A stretch of 22,963 bases of DNA from Bacteroides sp. Lineage in GTDB: Bacteria > Bacteroidota > Bacteroidia > Bacteroidales > Bacteroidaceae. Below are positions 1-8,251 of the stretch, piece after piece; the first letter of the stretch is position 1, and every line of letters starts with the position of its first letter. Location of the stretch: positions 1-22,963 of the forward strand of contig JASLDF010000109.1 in NCBI GenBank assembly GCA_030151635.1. Reading direction: 5' to 3'. The notes beneath the pieces were generated by a model. The model worked only from the letters and a program-made list of their open reading frames with translations. It was not told where the DNA came from and ran no database searches. The translations under genes were made by a program, and so were the position numbers.

Positions 1-51
1 GTTGTTTAAAGTAAATATAAGTTTAATAATGAATCTAATTCTAATTGAAGA

Positions 52-3000
52 ATGAACAAGAATTTTAATCGTAAGAGTATTTTTATGCTACTTTTACTTT
101 TTGCCACGTCATCTTTGAAGATAGATGCAAATGAAACTACTAATACAGTTTCTGTAGCAGAATATCAAAGTGTGCAGGCAAATAACCTTAAAGTTTCAGG
201 TGTAGTAAAAGACTCCAAAGGTGAAGAGCTTATTGGTGTAAGTATTGTTGTAAAAGGTACAAGCCAAGGTACTATCACAGCAGTTGATGGATCTTTTACA
301 ATTGACGTACCTAAGGGAACTACCTTAGAGTTTACTTACATTGGATATGCTACAAAATCTATTAAGGTAGATACTGAAAAAAGCCTTAATATTGTACTAT
401 CGGAAGACACAGAATTATTAGATGAAGTTGTAGTTACTGCTTTGGGTATCAAGAGATCTGAAAAAGCATTAAGTTACAATGTTCAACAAGTAAATGGTGA
501 CAAGTTAACTGCTGTAAAAGACGCTAACTTTGTTAACTCATTAAATGGTAAAATTGCAGGGGTTAACATTCAGAAGAGTTCTTCTGGTGTTGGTGGTAGT
601 ACTCGTGTGGTTATGAGAGGTAATAAATCTATCAACGGTGATAACAACGTTCTTTATGTTGTTGATGGTATCCCTATTGGTAACCAAGCTGATAGAAGTG
701 GTACTGGTACTGGTTTTGGCGGTAGCACTACTGGTGAAGGTATATCAAGTTTTAACCCTGATGATATTGAAAGTATCTCTGTACTTACAGGTCCTTCAGC
801 GGCAGCTTTATATGGTGCTTCGGCTGCCAATGGTGTTATTTTGATTAATACTAAAAAAGGTGATGCAGGTAAAGTACGTGTAAACGTAAACTCTTCTTTT
901 GAAGCTGCTAAAGCTTTTATTTTACCCGAATTTCAAACTACATATGGACATGTAGCTGGAGAGTCTAAATCTTGGGGTCAAAAATTAGAAAACACATCTT
1001 CTTTTGATGCTAAAGACTTTTTCAATACAGGAAATACTTACAATAACTCTTTCAATATCTCTACTGGTAATGACAAGAATCAAACTTATTTCTCTGCTTC
1101 AGCTATCAACTCTACAGGTATTGTTCCTAATAATAAATACCATAGATATAATGTAACATTAAGAAATACAGCAAAATTGTTGAATGATAAATTGACAATT
1201 GATGCATCTGCGAGCTACGTAAGAGAGTTTGCTAATAATATGGTTTCTTATGGTACTTATTTTAACCCTATCGTAGGTGCTTATCTTTACCCTCGTGGTG
1301 AAGATTTTTCTAAAGAAAAATATTTTGAAAGATACGACTCGGCATTAGGATACAATACTCAATATTGGGGACCTGGTGATATGGGGATGGATATTCAAAA
1401 TCCATATTGGACAGCATATCGTAATATTAGACCTGAAGTAAAAGATAGATATATGTTCTATACACAGGTTAAATATGATATTACAAGTTGGTTAAATGTT
1501 GCTGCACGTGTAAGAATGGATAACACCTATACAGAGAAAGAAGACAAAAGATATGCTTCTACCATCGGTACATTCGCAAAACCTAATGGTAGATACACAT
1601 ATTCAAACTCAACATACAAACAAAAGTATGGTGATGTAATGGTTAACTTTAACAAATCAATCAATAGTGATTTTTCTGTAATGGCCAACGTAGGTACTTC
1701 ATTTGAGGAGTATGATACTAAAGGTCGTGGTTACGGTGGTCAGTTATTGTTGATTCCTAATAAATTCACTTATACAAACATTGACCCAACGAATAGTACA
1801 CCAAGTGAAATTGGTGGTAACAGCAGAACTCGTAACTTCGCGATGTTTGCTTCAGGAGAATTATCTTGGAGATCAACAATGTTCTTAACTGTAACTGGCC
1901 GTGGAGATCGTCCATCACAATTAGTAAATAGTGATAACGAATGGATTTTCTATCCATCAGTAGGTCTATCTGCTATTGTAACAGAATTACTTCCAAGTGA
2001 TTTTAAACAAAAAATAGAACCAGTTCTTTCATTTATGAAAGTTAGAGCTTCATACACAGAAGTAGGTTCTCCTATTCCTTTCACTGGTTTAACTCCAGGA
2101 ACTATTACCCATAATATTAGTGGTGGTTCTGTTGATCCATACGAGTATTATCCAGTTTCAAGTCTTAAAGCTGAAAAAACTAGATCTTATGAGTTAGGTC
2201 TTGATACAAGATGGTTTAATAATGCTGTTTCTTTAGGTGTTACTTTATACCAATCTAATACATATAACCAATTGTTAAAAGCTGAATTATCAAAAGGTTC
2301 AGGTTATAACTATATGTTTGTTCAAGCGGGTAATGTACAAAATAGAGGTGTTGAATTAAGCTTAGGTTTAAACCAATCATTTAAAGATTTCAGCTACAGC
2401 ACAACATTCACAGCTACTGCGAATAGAAATAAAATCAAAGAGCTAGCTCATAATGTTAAAAACCCGGTCGATCCTTCTCAAGTCTTAGACTTATCTGATA
2501 TTCAAATTGGTCGTTTCCGTCTTCGTGAAGGTGGTCAAATTGGTGATATGTATGCCGATGAATGGTTGAAAAGAGATGATGAAAATCATATCATTTATAA
2601 CCCAGGTGATAGATTGCTAACCGAGTCAACTACTCCTTACAAAATTGGTTCAGTGAACCCTAAGTGGAATATGGGTTGGAACACCAATCTAACATATAAA
2701 GGAGTTAGTTTAGATCTTCTTTTCAATGCTCGTTTAGGTGGTAATGTAATTTCTAAAACTCAAGCAACTTTAGATAACTTTGGTGTGTCTAAAGAATCTG
2801 CAAGAATGAGAGATGCTGGTGGTGTACCTGTTGGTAACTTCCTAGTTGATCCACAAGGATACTACGAAACTGTATCTAATTTAGATGCATACTATGTTTA
2901 CTCTGCTACAAACTTCCGTTTGCAAGAAGCACGTTTGAGCTACTCTTTCCCAACAAAATGGTTTAACAATGTTGTGAATAATCTAACTTTATCTGTTTAT

Positions 3001-3144
3001 GGAACTAACCTATGGATGATTTATAATAAAGCTCCATTCGATCCAGAGCTTACAGCTTCAACAGGTACATTCGGACAAGGTTATGATTACTTTATGCTTC
3101 CAAGCCAAAGAACATTTGGTGTAGGTCTTAAAGTAGGATTTTAA
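52..3144 (+). CDS. SusC/RagA-family TonB-dependent outer-membrane transporter
   Basis: This is the outer-membrane porin of a glycan uptake system, which imports oligosaccharides into the periplasm using TonB energy. The 1030-residue product has a signal peptide (about 1-26), a carboxypeptidase-like regulatory domain (about 47-117), the SusC-type TonB box DEVVVTALG at 124-132, and a plug domain containing LYVVDGIPI (about 201-209) and a GPSAAALYGASAANGVI stretch near 247. A long beta-barrel follows, ending in an aromatic residue (VGLKVGF), as barrel proteins do. Length is normal for SusC. It is the first gene of a four-gene + strand unit, 24 bp before a susD-like gene, and its promoter probably lies before the window. 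The family call is firm; the transported sugar is inferred from the GH18 neighbour. Confidence 0.96.
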   Translation: MNKNFNRKSIFMLLLLFATSSLKIDANETTNTVSVAEYQSVQANNLKVSGVVKDSKGEELIGVSIVVKGTSQGTITAVDGSFTIDVPKGTTLEFTYIGYATKSIKVDTEKSLNIVLSEDTELLDEVVVTALGIKRSEKALSYNVQQVNGDKLTAVKDANFVNSLNGKIAGVNIQKSSSGVGGSTRVVMRGNKSINGDNNVLYVVDGIPIGNQADRSGTGTGFGGSTTGEGISSFNPDDIESISVLTGPSAAALYGASAANGVILINTKKGDAGKVRVNVNSSFEAAKAFILPEFQTTYGHVAGESKSWGQKLENTSSFDAKDFFNTGNTYNNSFNISTGNDKNQTYFSASAINSTGIVPNNKYHRYNVTLRNTAKLLNDKLTIDASASYVREFANNMVSYGTYFNPIVGAYLYPRGEDFSKEKYFERYDSALGYNTQYWGPGDMGMDIQNPYWTAYRNIRPEVKDRYMFYTQVKYDITSWLNVAARVRMDNTYTEKEDKRYASTIGTFAKPNGRYTYSNSTYKQKYGDVMVNFNKSINSDFSVMANVGTSFEEYDTKGRGYGGQLLLIPNKFTYTNIDPTNSTPSEIGGNSRTRNFAMFASGELSWRSTMFLTVTGRGDRPSQLVNSDNEWIFYPSVGLSAIVTELLPSDFKQKIEPVLSFMKVRASYTEVGSPIPFTGLTPGTITHNISGGSVDPYEYYPVSSLKAEKTRSYELGLDTRWFNNAVSLGVTLYQSNTYNQLLKAELSKGSGYNYMFVQAGNVQNRGVELSLGLNQSFKDFSYSTTFTATANRNKIKELAHNVKNPVDPSQVLDLSDIQIGRFRLREGGQIGDMYADEWLKRDDENHIIYNPGDRLLTESTTPYKIGSVNPKWNMGWNTNLTYKGVSLDLLFNARLGGNVISKTQATLDNFGVSKESARMRDAGGVPVGNFLVDPQGYYETVSNLDAYYVYSATNFRLQEARLSYSFPTKWFNNVVNNLTLSVYGTNLWMIYNKAPFDPELTASTGTFGQGYDYFMLPSQRTFGVGLKVGF

Positions 3145-3168
3145 TTGACACTTTAATAATACAAAAAA

Positions 3169-4809
3169 ATGAAAAAATATATATTTATCGCATTGACGGC
3201 TCTATTTTCAGCTTGCAGTGATTACGATGATATCAATACAAATATATATGGTGTTACTGACGATGAGTTAAAAGCTGGTGGCTTAGCTTATGGTGCATCT
3301 TTCTTGAAAATGCAACAGTTAGTAATTCCAATTGGTTCTCCTGATAAAACGACAAGTGCAGGTAATGACTTGCAGAACACAGATTTAATTTCTTCTGGTA
3401 ATTACATTGGTTACTTTGGTAATAATAATAACTGGGGATTTAATATCGAAGCTAGTTGGAATTTTGTATCAAATAGAATGAACTACGCTTACGAAAATCT
3501 TTATTCAAATTTATTCAAATCTTGGAATGAAATTTTTAAAGAAACAAGTAAATCAGATAAACCTGCAGATAAAGAAGTTCAAGCAATGGCTGACATCGTT
3601 AAGATTGCAGCTTGGTTAAGAGCTACAGATGCTTTTGGTCCTATTGTTTATAGTCAAGCAGGTGACGGAAGCGTTGCTCCTAAATTAAATAGCCAAGAAG
3701 AGGTTTACAGATCTATGCTTGCTGATTTGAAGACTAGCTCAAGTATTCTTAAAAAACAACCAGGAGCAGTAATGGCGAAATTTGATGCTATTTACGGTGG
3801 TGACACTAGTAAATGGGTGAAATTTGCAAACTCTCTTATTTTAAGAATGGCTGTGCGTGTACACTTTAAAGATACAGAATTAGCTAAAGAGTATATTTCA
3901 TTTGCTTTGGATCTTCAAAATGGTGGTGTAATCGAATCTCCTGCAGACGAAGCTAGAATCCAATCTAGTAGCATTCTTCCATTGAAGAACTCAATGATGG
4001 CTTCTGTTGAGGAGTATGGTGAAACACGTATGGGTGCTACTATCTGGAGTTACTTGGCTGGTTATGATGATCCTCGTATAGGTAAATTCTTTACTGCAGG
4101 AACCTATCAAAATCAAACAGGATATTACCCAATTGCTCCTACGAATAATAGATCTAAAGAAGACGAAAAGGCAATTAATGGTCAATTCTTTGCAGCGAAA
4201 CCTAAAGTAGCAGATAGTGATCCTTTGTTTTGGTTTAGAGCTTCGGAAGTGTTATTCTTAAAAGCGGAAGCTGCTTTGTTTAACTTGACTTCAGGCGATG
4301 CTAAAACATTCTATGAAGATGGTATTGCCATGTCTTTCGAGGAGAATGGAGTGGGTGGTTTTGATTCTTATAAAAAATCAAAAAAATATCCTAAGGATAT
4401 CAAGTATCCAGAATACATTTATGGATCATATAGTTTCTCTATTTCTGAGAAAAACGTATCTCCATCTTGGAGTGCAATGAATGATAAATCTTCTTTATCG
4501 GAACAAGAACAAAAGTTACAAAAAATTATTACACAAAAATACATAGCACTATATCCTAATGCTTTAGAGGCTTGGACAGAGTACCGTAGAACTGGTTATC
4601 CTTTCATTATGGGGCCATTTGATCAAAATGCTCCTAAGCGTATTGGTGCTGATGCAAATTGTTTAGCTCCAGAGAGATTCAAGTTTTCTCCAAAAGAGTA
4701 TTCGGGTAACCCTGAAAACATGAAAGAAGTTCCTGCTTTATTAGGTGGTTCTGATGAAGGTGCGACAAAACTTTGGTGGGTTCGTGATAACAGACCAACT
4801 CAACGTTAA
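3169..4809 (+). CDS. SusD-like surface glycan-binding lipoprotein
   Basis: This is the SusD partner that caps the SusC barrel at the cell surface and binds the glycan. The 546-residue product starts with a lipoprotein signal ending in FSAC (lipid-bearing Cys16), followed by SDYDD, an acid-rich stretch of the kind that exports Bacteroidota lipoproteins to the surface. Helical TPR-type segments typical of the family are visible: an AAWLRATDAFGPIVYS stretch near residue 148, ASEVLFLKAEAALF near 356 and QKYIALYPNALEAWTEYRR near 455. The pattern resembles the SusD-like_2 subfamily more than classical SusD/RagB, which is a judgement from memory. It sits 24 bp after susC and 30 bp before the GH18 gene, so co-transcription is likely. 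Confidence 0.93.
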   Translation: MKKYIFIALTALFSACSDYDDINTNIYGVTDDELKAGGLAYGASFLKMQQLVIPIGSPDKTTSAGNDLQNTDLISSGNYIGYFGNNNNWGFNIEASWNFVSNRMNYAYENLYSNLFKSWNEIFKETSKSDKPADKEVQAMADIVKIAAWLRATDAFGPIVYSQAGDGSVAPKLNSQEEVYRSMLADLKTSSSILKKQPGAVMAKFDAIYGGDTSKWVKFANSLILRMAVRVHFKDTELAKEYISFALDLQNGGVIESPADEARIQSSSILPLKNSMMASVEEYGETRMGATIWSYLAGYDDPRIGKFFTAGTYQNQTGYYPIAPTNNRSKEDEKAINGQFFAAKPKVADSDPLFWFRASEVLFLKAEAALFNLTSGDAKTFYEDGIAMSFEENGVGGFDSYKKSKKYPKDIKYPEYIYGSYSFSISEKNVSPSWSAMNDKSSLSEQEQKLQKIITQKYIALYPNALEAWTEYRRTGYPFIMGPFDQNAPKRIGADANCLAPERFKFSPKEYSGNPENMKEVPALLGGSDEGATKLWWVRDNRPTQR

Positions 4810-4839
4810 TATTTTAGTAATACTTTATAATTCAAAAAT

Positions 4840-5964
4840 ATGAATATTATAAAATTAAAAATAAAGAATTTATTGCTTATTATGCCTTTCATTTTTGTGA
4901 TGCTTATTGCATCACAAGGGTGTAGTAAGTGGACAGATACTGAACGTGATATTTTAGGTAACCAAGAAGGACTTAAAAGACGTATCCCTTATCTTGAAGC
5001 AAAAACAATGGAAGATCTTACATTAGATCAACAAGAATACTTTAAGAATATTAAAGAATACCGCAAAACAAGACACGTAAAAGGTTTTGGTTGGTTTGGT
5101 AACTGGACTGGTAAAGGTGATAATCCTCAAAACTACTTAAAAGCTCTTCCTGATAGTGTTGACTTTGTATCGCTATGGGGTACACGTGGTAGTTTGACCC
5201 AAGAACAAAAGGATGACTTAAAGTTCTTCCAAGAGGTGAAAAGTGGTAAAGCTATTCTTTGTTGGATTATCCAAGATTTAGGTGACCAATTAACTCCAGT
5301 TGGTAAAACAGCTACTGGTTACTGGGTTGAAGAGATGGGAAAAGGTGATTTCTATAAAGGTGTTGAGGCTTATGCAAATGCTATCTGTGATTCAATTGAA
5401 AAATATAATTTAGATGGTTTTGATATTGATTACGAACCTGGATATGGTCACTCTGGTACTTTAGCTAGTAGACAAAAAATATCTCATGCTGCAGGTGATA
5501 ACAAAGGTATGCAGGTATTTATTGAAACATTAAGTGCTAGATTACGTCCAGCAGGTCGTTTGTTGGTGATGGATGGTGAGCCTTATTGTTTGTCTACAGA
5601 GACATCTAAATTAGTGGATCATTATATTTATCAAGCGTATTGGGAAAGTTCAACAAGCTCTGTTATTAGTAAAATTAACAGACCTCACTTAACAGATTGG
5701 GAAGAAAAAACGATCATTACTGTTGAGTTTGAGCAAGGTTGGAGAACAGGTGGTATAATAGGTTATAGTAGTACTAGACCAGAGTTAAATAGACTTCAGG
5801 GGACTCAAATTTTAGACCATGCTACATTAGACCTACCAAGTGGTAAACGTATTGGTGGTATTGGAACCTTCCACATGGAGTATGATTATGCTAATAATCC
5901 TCCTTACAAATGGTTACGTATGGCTTTACATTATGGAAATGTAGTTTATCCAATTAATCAATAA
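4840..5964 (+). CDS. GH18 lipoprotein, probable endo-beta-N-acetylglucosaminidase
   Basis: This is a glycoside hydrolase family 18 enzyme expected to cut the chitobiose core or other beta-GlcNAc linkages using substrate-assisted catalysis. The 374-residue product carries DGFDIDYE at 192-199, a full DxxDxDxE motif with E199 as the predicted acid/base, on the expected barrel strand. A later YIYQAYW stretch (about 263-269) fits the conserved aromatic/Gln positions of the family. The N-terminus is a long hydrophobic signal with a probable lipidated Cys28; the lipobox reads ASQGC, which is less standard than its neighbours. It looks like the compact GH18 enzymes of Bacteroides N-glycan loci (BT1044-like type) and shows no accessory domain. 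Chitinase activity is possible, but the SusC/SusD and LamG context favours glycoprotein glycans. Confidence 0.88.
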   Translation: MNIIKLKIKNLLLIMPFIFVMLIASQGCSKWTDTERDILGNQEGLKRRIPYLEAKTMEDLTLDQQEYFKNIKEYRKTRHVKGFGWFGNWTGKGDNPQNYLKALPDSVDFVSLWGTRGSLTQEQKDDLKFFQEVKSGKAILCWIIQDLGDQLTPVGKTATGYWVEEMGKGDFYKGVEAYANAICDSIEKYNLDGFDIDYEPGYGHSGTLASRQKISHAAGDNKGMQVFIETLSARLRPAGRLLVMDGEPYCLSTETSKLVDHYIYQAYWESSTSSVISKINRPHLTDWEEKTIITVEFEQGWRTGGIIGYSSTRPELNRLQGTQILDHATLDLPSGKRIGGIGTFHMEYDYANNPPYKWLRMALHYGNVVYPINQ

Positions 5965-5973
5965 AAAAACACG

Positions 5974-7149
5974 ATGAAAAAAATATTATTATCAGGCTTA
6001 TGTGCTGCATTTGTTTTTGCAGGATGTCAGAATGAACTTTATAAAGATGCTGCAAAAGACCATAAAAGCAAACAAGGTGCTTATATTGCAGGTGATAATG
6101 TTTTAAATAGCTTCGTTGCTGAAGGTGTTGAAACATATCTAAATGGCGTTGTTATCGGTTTAGCTAGAAAAGCAGATTCTAATGTTACAGTTAGATTAAC
6201 TGCTGGTGATCAAGCTCAGCTGGATGCATATAATAAAAAGAACCAAACTAGCTATCCTCTACTTCCTAAAGAAATGTATGAAGTAGCTAATCAAGTTACA
6301 CTTGATGCTGGTTATAGTAGTGTTGAAGTACCTATTAAGCTTACAGAATTGGCTTTTAATGGTAATAGTACTTACGCTTTACCTGTTCGCTTAGAAAAGG
6401 GTGGTGCAAACATTATTTCTGGTCAAAGCGAAACGCTTCTTATCATGGAACAAAAACTTATCACTAAGTCTTTGAAAATGTCTGGTAGTGGTGCTGAAGA
6501 TGGAGATATGTTCCCTCAAGACTTCTCTGTTGATCAGTGGACAATGGAAATGATGATTAATCGTTCTAGCTACAGATCTAATAATAAGTCAATTGGAGGT
6601 ACTAAATTAGCTCCTAACTCTTCATCAAATGATGAGATTTATACTCGTTTTGGTGACGTAACAATTGATCCTAACCAGCTGCAAATTAAAACTGGTAGAT
6701 CACAAATTGATGTTCCTAAGGATTTATTCGCAGCTCAACCTAACGTGTGGTATATGATTTCTTTCGTTTACGACGGTAAAAAGAACTCGATTTACATTGA
6801 TGGTAAATTGGTTGCTGAACGTGAAATTAGAGAAGGTGCATATGGCTTAACCGGTTTTTGGATTGGTGGTGCTAACGAATTAATTCGTGAAATCCGTTTC
6901 TGGGATATTGCTAGAACTCCTAAACAAATTAAAGATAACGTTTGGAAAACTGTTCATCCAGACTCAAAAGGTTTATTACTATATTACCCAGGTAATGGTA
7001 AAAAATTCGATAGAGAAAGTGGAAAGGTTGTTGAGGACGAAACTAAAATCTGGGATTGGAGTAAAAAAGAAAAACATTTGAATAGACCTTCAGGTGCTAG
7101 TTTTGATAACAATGGTGGTGAAGGATTCGTATTCCCTCCAGAGGCATAA
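5974..7149 (+). CDS. DUF1735 and LamG-domain lipoprotein, probable surface glycan-binding protein
   Basis: The 391-residue product has a short lipoprotein signal ending FAGC (Cys18), a DUF1735-like region (about 30-150) and a concanavalin/LamG-like beta-sandwich (about 155-330). The DUF1735 part includes the family-like 'AQLDAYNKKNQTSYPLLP' stretch. The LamG part has the usual features: WTMEMMINR, WYMISFVYDG, IYIDGKLV and an IREIRFWDIARTPKQI end segment. Proteins of this make-up are known as accessory binding proteins in N-glycan and mucin-glycan loci; no catalytic motif is visible. It lies 9 bp after the GH18 gene and is the last gene before a strong terminator, so it most likely hands substrate to the GH18 enzyme or to SusC/SusD. 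The binding role is inferred. Confidence 0.85.
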   Translation: MKKILLSGLCAAFVFAGCQNELYKDAAKDHKSKQGAYIAGDNVLNSFVAEGVETYLNGVVIGLARKADSNVTVRLTAGDQAQLDAYNKKNQTSYPLLPKEMYEVANQVTLDAGYSSVEVPIKLTELAFNGNSTYALPVRLEKGGANIISGQSETLLIMEQKLITKSLKMSGSGAEDGDMFPQDFSVDQWTMEMMINRSSYRSNNKSIGGTKLAPNSSSNDEIYTRFGDVTIDPNQLQIKTGRSQIDVPKDLFAAQPNVWYMISFVYDGKKNSIYIDGKLVAEREIREGAYGLTGFWIGGANELIREIRFWDIARTPKQIKDNVWKTVHPDSKGLLLYYPGNGKKFDRESGKVVEDETKIWDWSKKEKHLNRPSGASFDNNGGEGFVFPPEA

Positions 7150-7178
7150 ATAATATCTTTGTGATATTTATAAATAGT

Positions 7179-7216
7179 AAGGTGGCTACCAATTTGTTGG
7201 TAGCCACCTTTTATTA
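7179..7216 (+). terminator. Rho-independent terminator of the glycan locus
   Basis: A perfect 12-bp stem (7179-7190 with 7199-7210, GGTGGCTACC core) closes an 8-nt loop and runs into a T-rich tail. It lies 30 bp after the DUF1735/LamG gene and marks the 3' end of the four-gene unit. Confidence 0.9.
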
Positions 7217-7252
7217 TATAGAATACTTGTGTGTTTGATAACTACTTTATAG

Positions 7253-7735
7253 TTAAAGTATAGTAGGTGAGAGGATTTGTATAACTTTCGTACTGAATCG
7301 TTAATCTATATGATTAGTGAGTATCTTTCGTTATGAGTACGCATCTGTTATTAAACTCAATTACGCATTTTCTCAATCGCCAATATAGGTAATATCGAAT
7401 ACATCAACTAGCTGTGGACAAATTATATTCATGTTAGCAATTGGGCTTTAGTATTGCTAAAACGTTGATGAGAATTAGTAGTTACGCGAAAATTATTTTA
7501 GGTTTATACAAAATTTGATTGGCTCCTGACATGGCAAATAGCTTACCACATTTAGTACTGATTGTATGTAAATCAAGCTCAAGTAGATAATAGAGTTTAC
7601 GTTCTATCTGAGGTATTGAGTGTCTTATGGAATCTATCATTGCTAAAGTGCTATAACTTTGTAGTTGCTTTCTTTCGCCTTTTCAAGTCTCTCAATTGCT
7701 TTTTTGCTTTCTACCCCTACCAATCGATAAAGATT
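7253..7735 (-). pseudogene. IS3-family OrfB (DDE transposase) remnant, 3'-truncated
   Basis: The trace starts with LYRLVGVESKKAIERLEK, then after a stop and a frame change continues from 7640 with KLYYLLELDLHTIS and KLFAMSGANQILYKPK, the usual N-terminal region of IS3-family OrfB. A RVTTNSHQRF trace follows from 7488. In a further frame the rve core appears: DITYIGD from 7396, which carries the first catalytic Asp, and LSLITDAYS with its Asp at 7345-7343, the second. Stops interrupt all parts. The last open piece ends near 7253, well short of the third catalytic residue, so roughly half of the gene is gone. A 52-codon open piece at 7482-7640 is part of this relic and not a separate gene. Confidence 0.75.
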
Positions 7736-8152
7736 ATCTTTTACTTCTTTCCTTACCTTACTCGTGTATTGTCCGGGTTCGGAGTTTATTCGTACAGGAA
7801 TTACAAGCTTGCATTCTGTTATATCAATTAACTGATTTACGTTAGCCACTTTATCCTACGACTCTACAAGTTGGCTCTCTAGAAACTTATTGTGGAGCTC
7901 CTGTAAGTGCGGCTTTTGTTCTAGGTCATGCTTGTTTGGCTCTGGTGTTTTCATAAAAAAGATGATTTTAGGCTATAGGGGTTACAGTTATCATATTTCC
8001 CACATCACCGAGTAATTGAAGCATTACTTTGTATTCAATACTTGTACATTGTATCGGTTCAGGCGATAAAACTATCCTCTATCTCTTTAAGTATTGCGAG
8101 TTTAAAGCATAAACTGTAATCCTCCTGACTACGTTTAACATACCTCTTTCAT
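7735..8152 (-). pseudogene. IS3-family OrfA remnant (HTH and coiled coil)
   Basis: An ATG at 8152 followed by a small frame slip leads into RYVKRSQEDYSLCFKLAIL (from about 8146), which matches the start of IS3-type OrfA helix-turn-helix proteins. The same frame continues with TGA codons where the family has conserved Gly or Trp: the trace reads MYKY-stop-IQSNASITR-stop-CGKYDN, against a usual KYGIQGN...RWLRKYGN. At a T6 run (7955-7960) the frame changes and a 104-codon frame starts at 7954 with MKTPEPNKHDLEQK. It has one in-frame TAG at codon 33, then LIDITECKLVIPVR, which corresponds to the OrfA C-terminus. The gene cannot make a working protein. The OrfA/OrfB boundary near 7735 is approximate. 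Confidence 0.75.
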
Positions 8153-8194
8153 AATGTCATCTTTTGGGATGTAACGCTATTATAGGTGATAAAA

Positions 8195-8231
8195 AACACT
8201 AAAAAAAGGGTGTCTGTAAAGACACCCTTTT
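8195..8231 (-). terminator. Rho-independent terminator of fba
   Basis: On the - strand a perfect 10-bp stem (8221-8230 with 8205-8214, GGGTGTC core) with a 6-nt loop is followed by a run of T (the A run at 8201-8207 on +). It begins about 21 bp after the fba stop codon. Confidence 0.9.
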
Positions 8232-8251
8232 AAATCTATAATAGGTTATAA

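Larger units (their letters stand above)
7253..8152 (-). mobile_element. Decayed IS3-family insertion sequence (relic)
   Basis: This stretch of about 900 bp contains no intact gene. Reading the - strand piecewise gives, in the right order, the parts of a Bacteroidota IS3-family (IS150-like) transposase: an OrfA helix-turn-helix, a coiled coil, the OrfB N-terminal region and the rve (DDE) core. They are broken by in-frame stops and at least three frame changes. The 3' part of OrfB, with the last catalytic Glu, is missing before the terminator at 7179. No terminal inverted repeats or target duplication could be recognised. The element sits between the convergent ends of the glycan locus and fba. 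The family call comes from remembered consensus motifs, not a search. Confidence 0.78.

Noticed and set aside
7179..7216. Hairpin considered as a possible IS end or attachment site
   Set aside because: A 12-bp GC-rich stem, T-rich tail and position 30 bp after a stop codon are fully explained by a terminator; no matching copy is seen at the other end of the relic.
7562..7831. 89-codon + strand open frame in the gap after the glycan locus
   Set aside because: It lies antisense to the IS3 transposase relic, whose - strand traces match known motifs; the + strand peptide is low-complexity and unlike any family I know.
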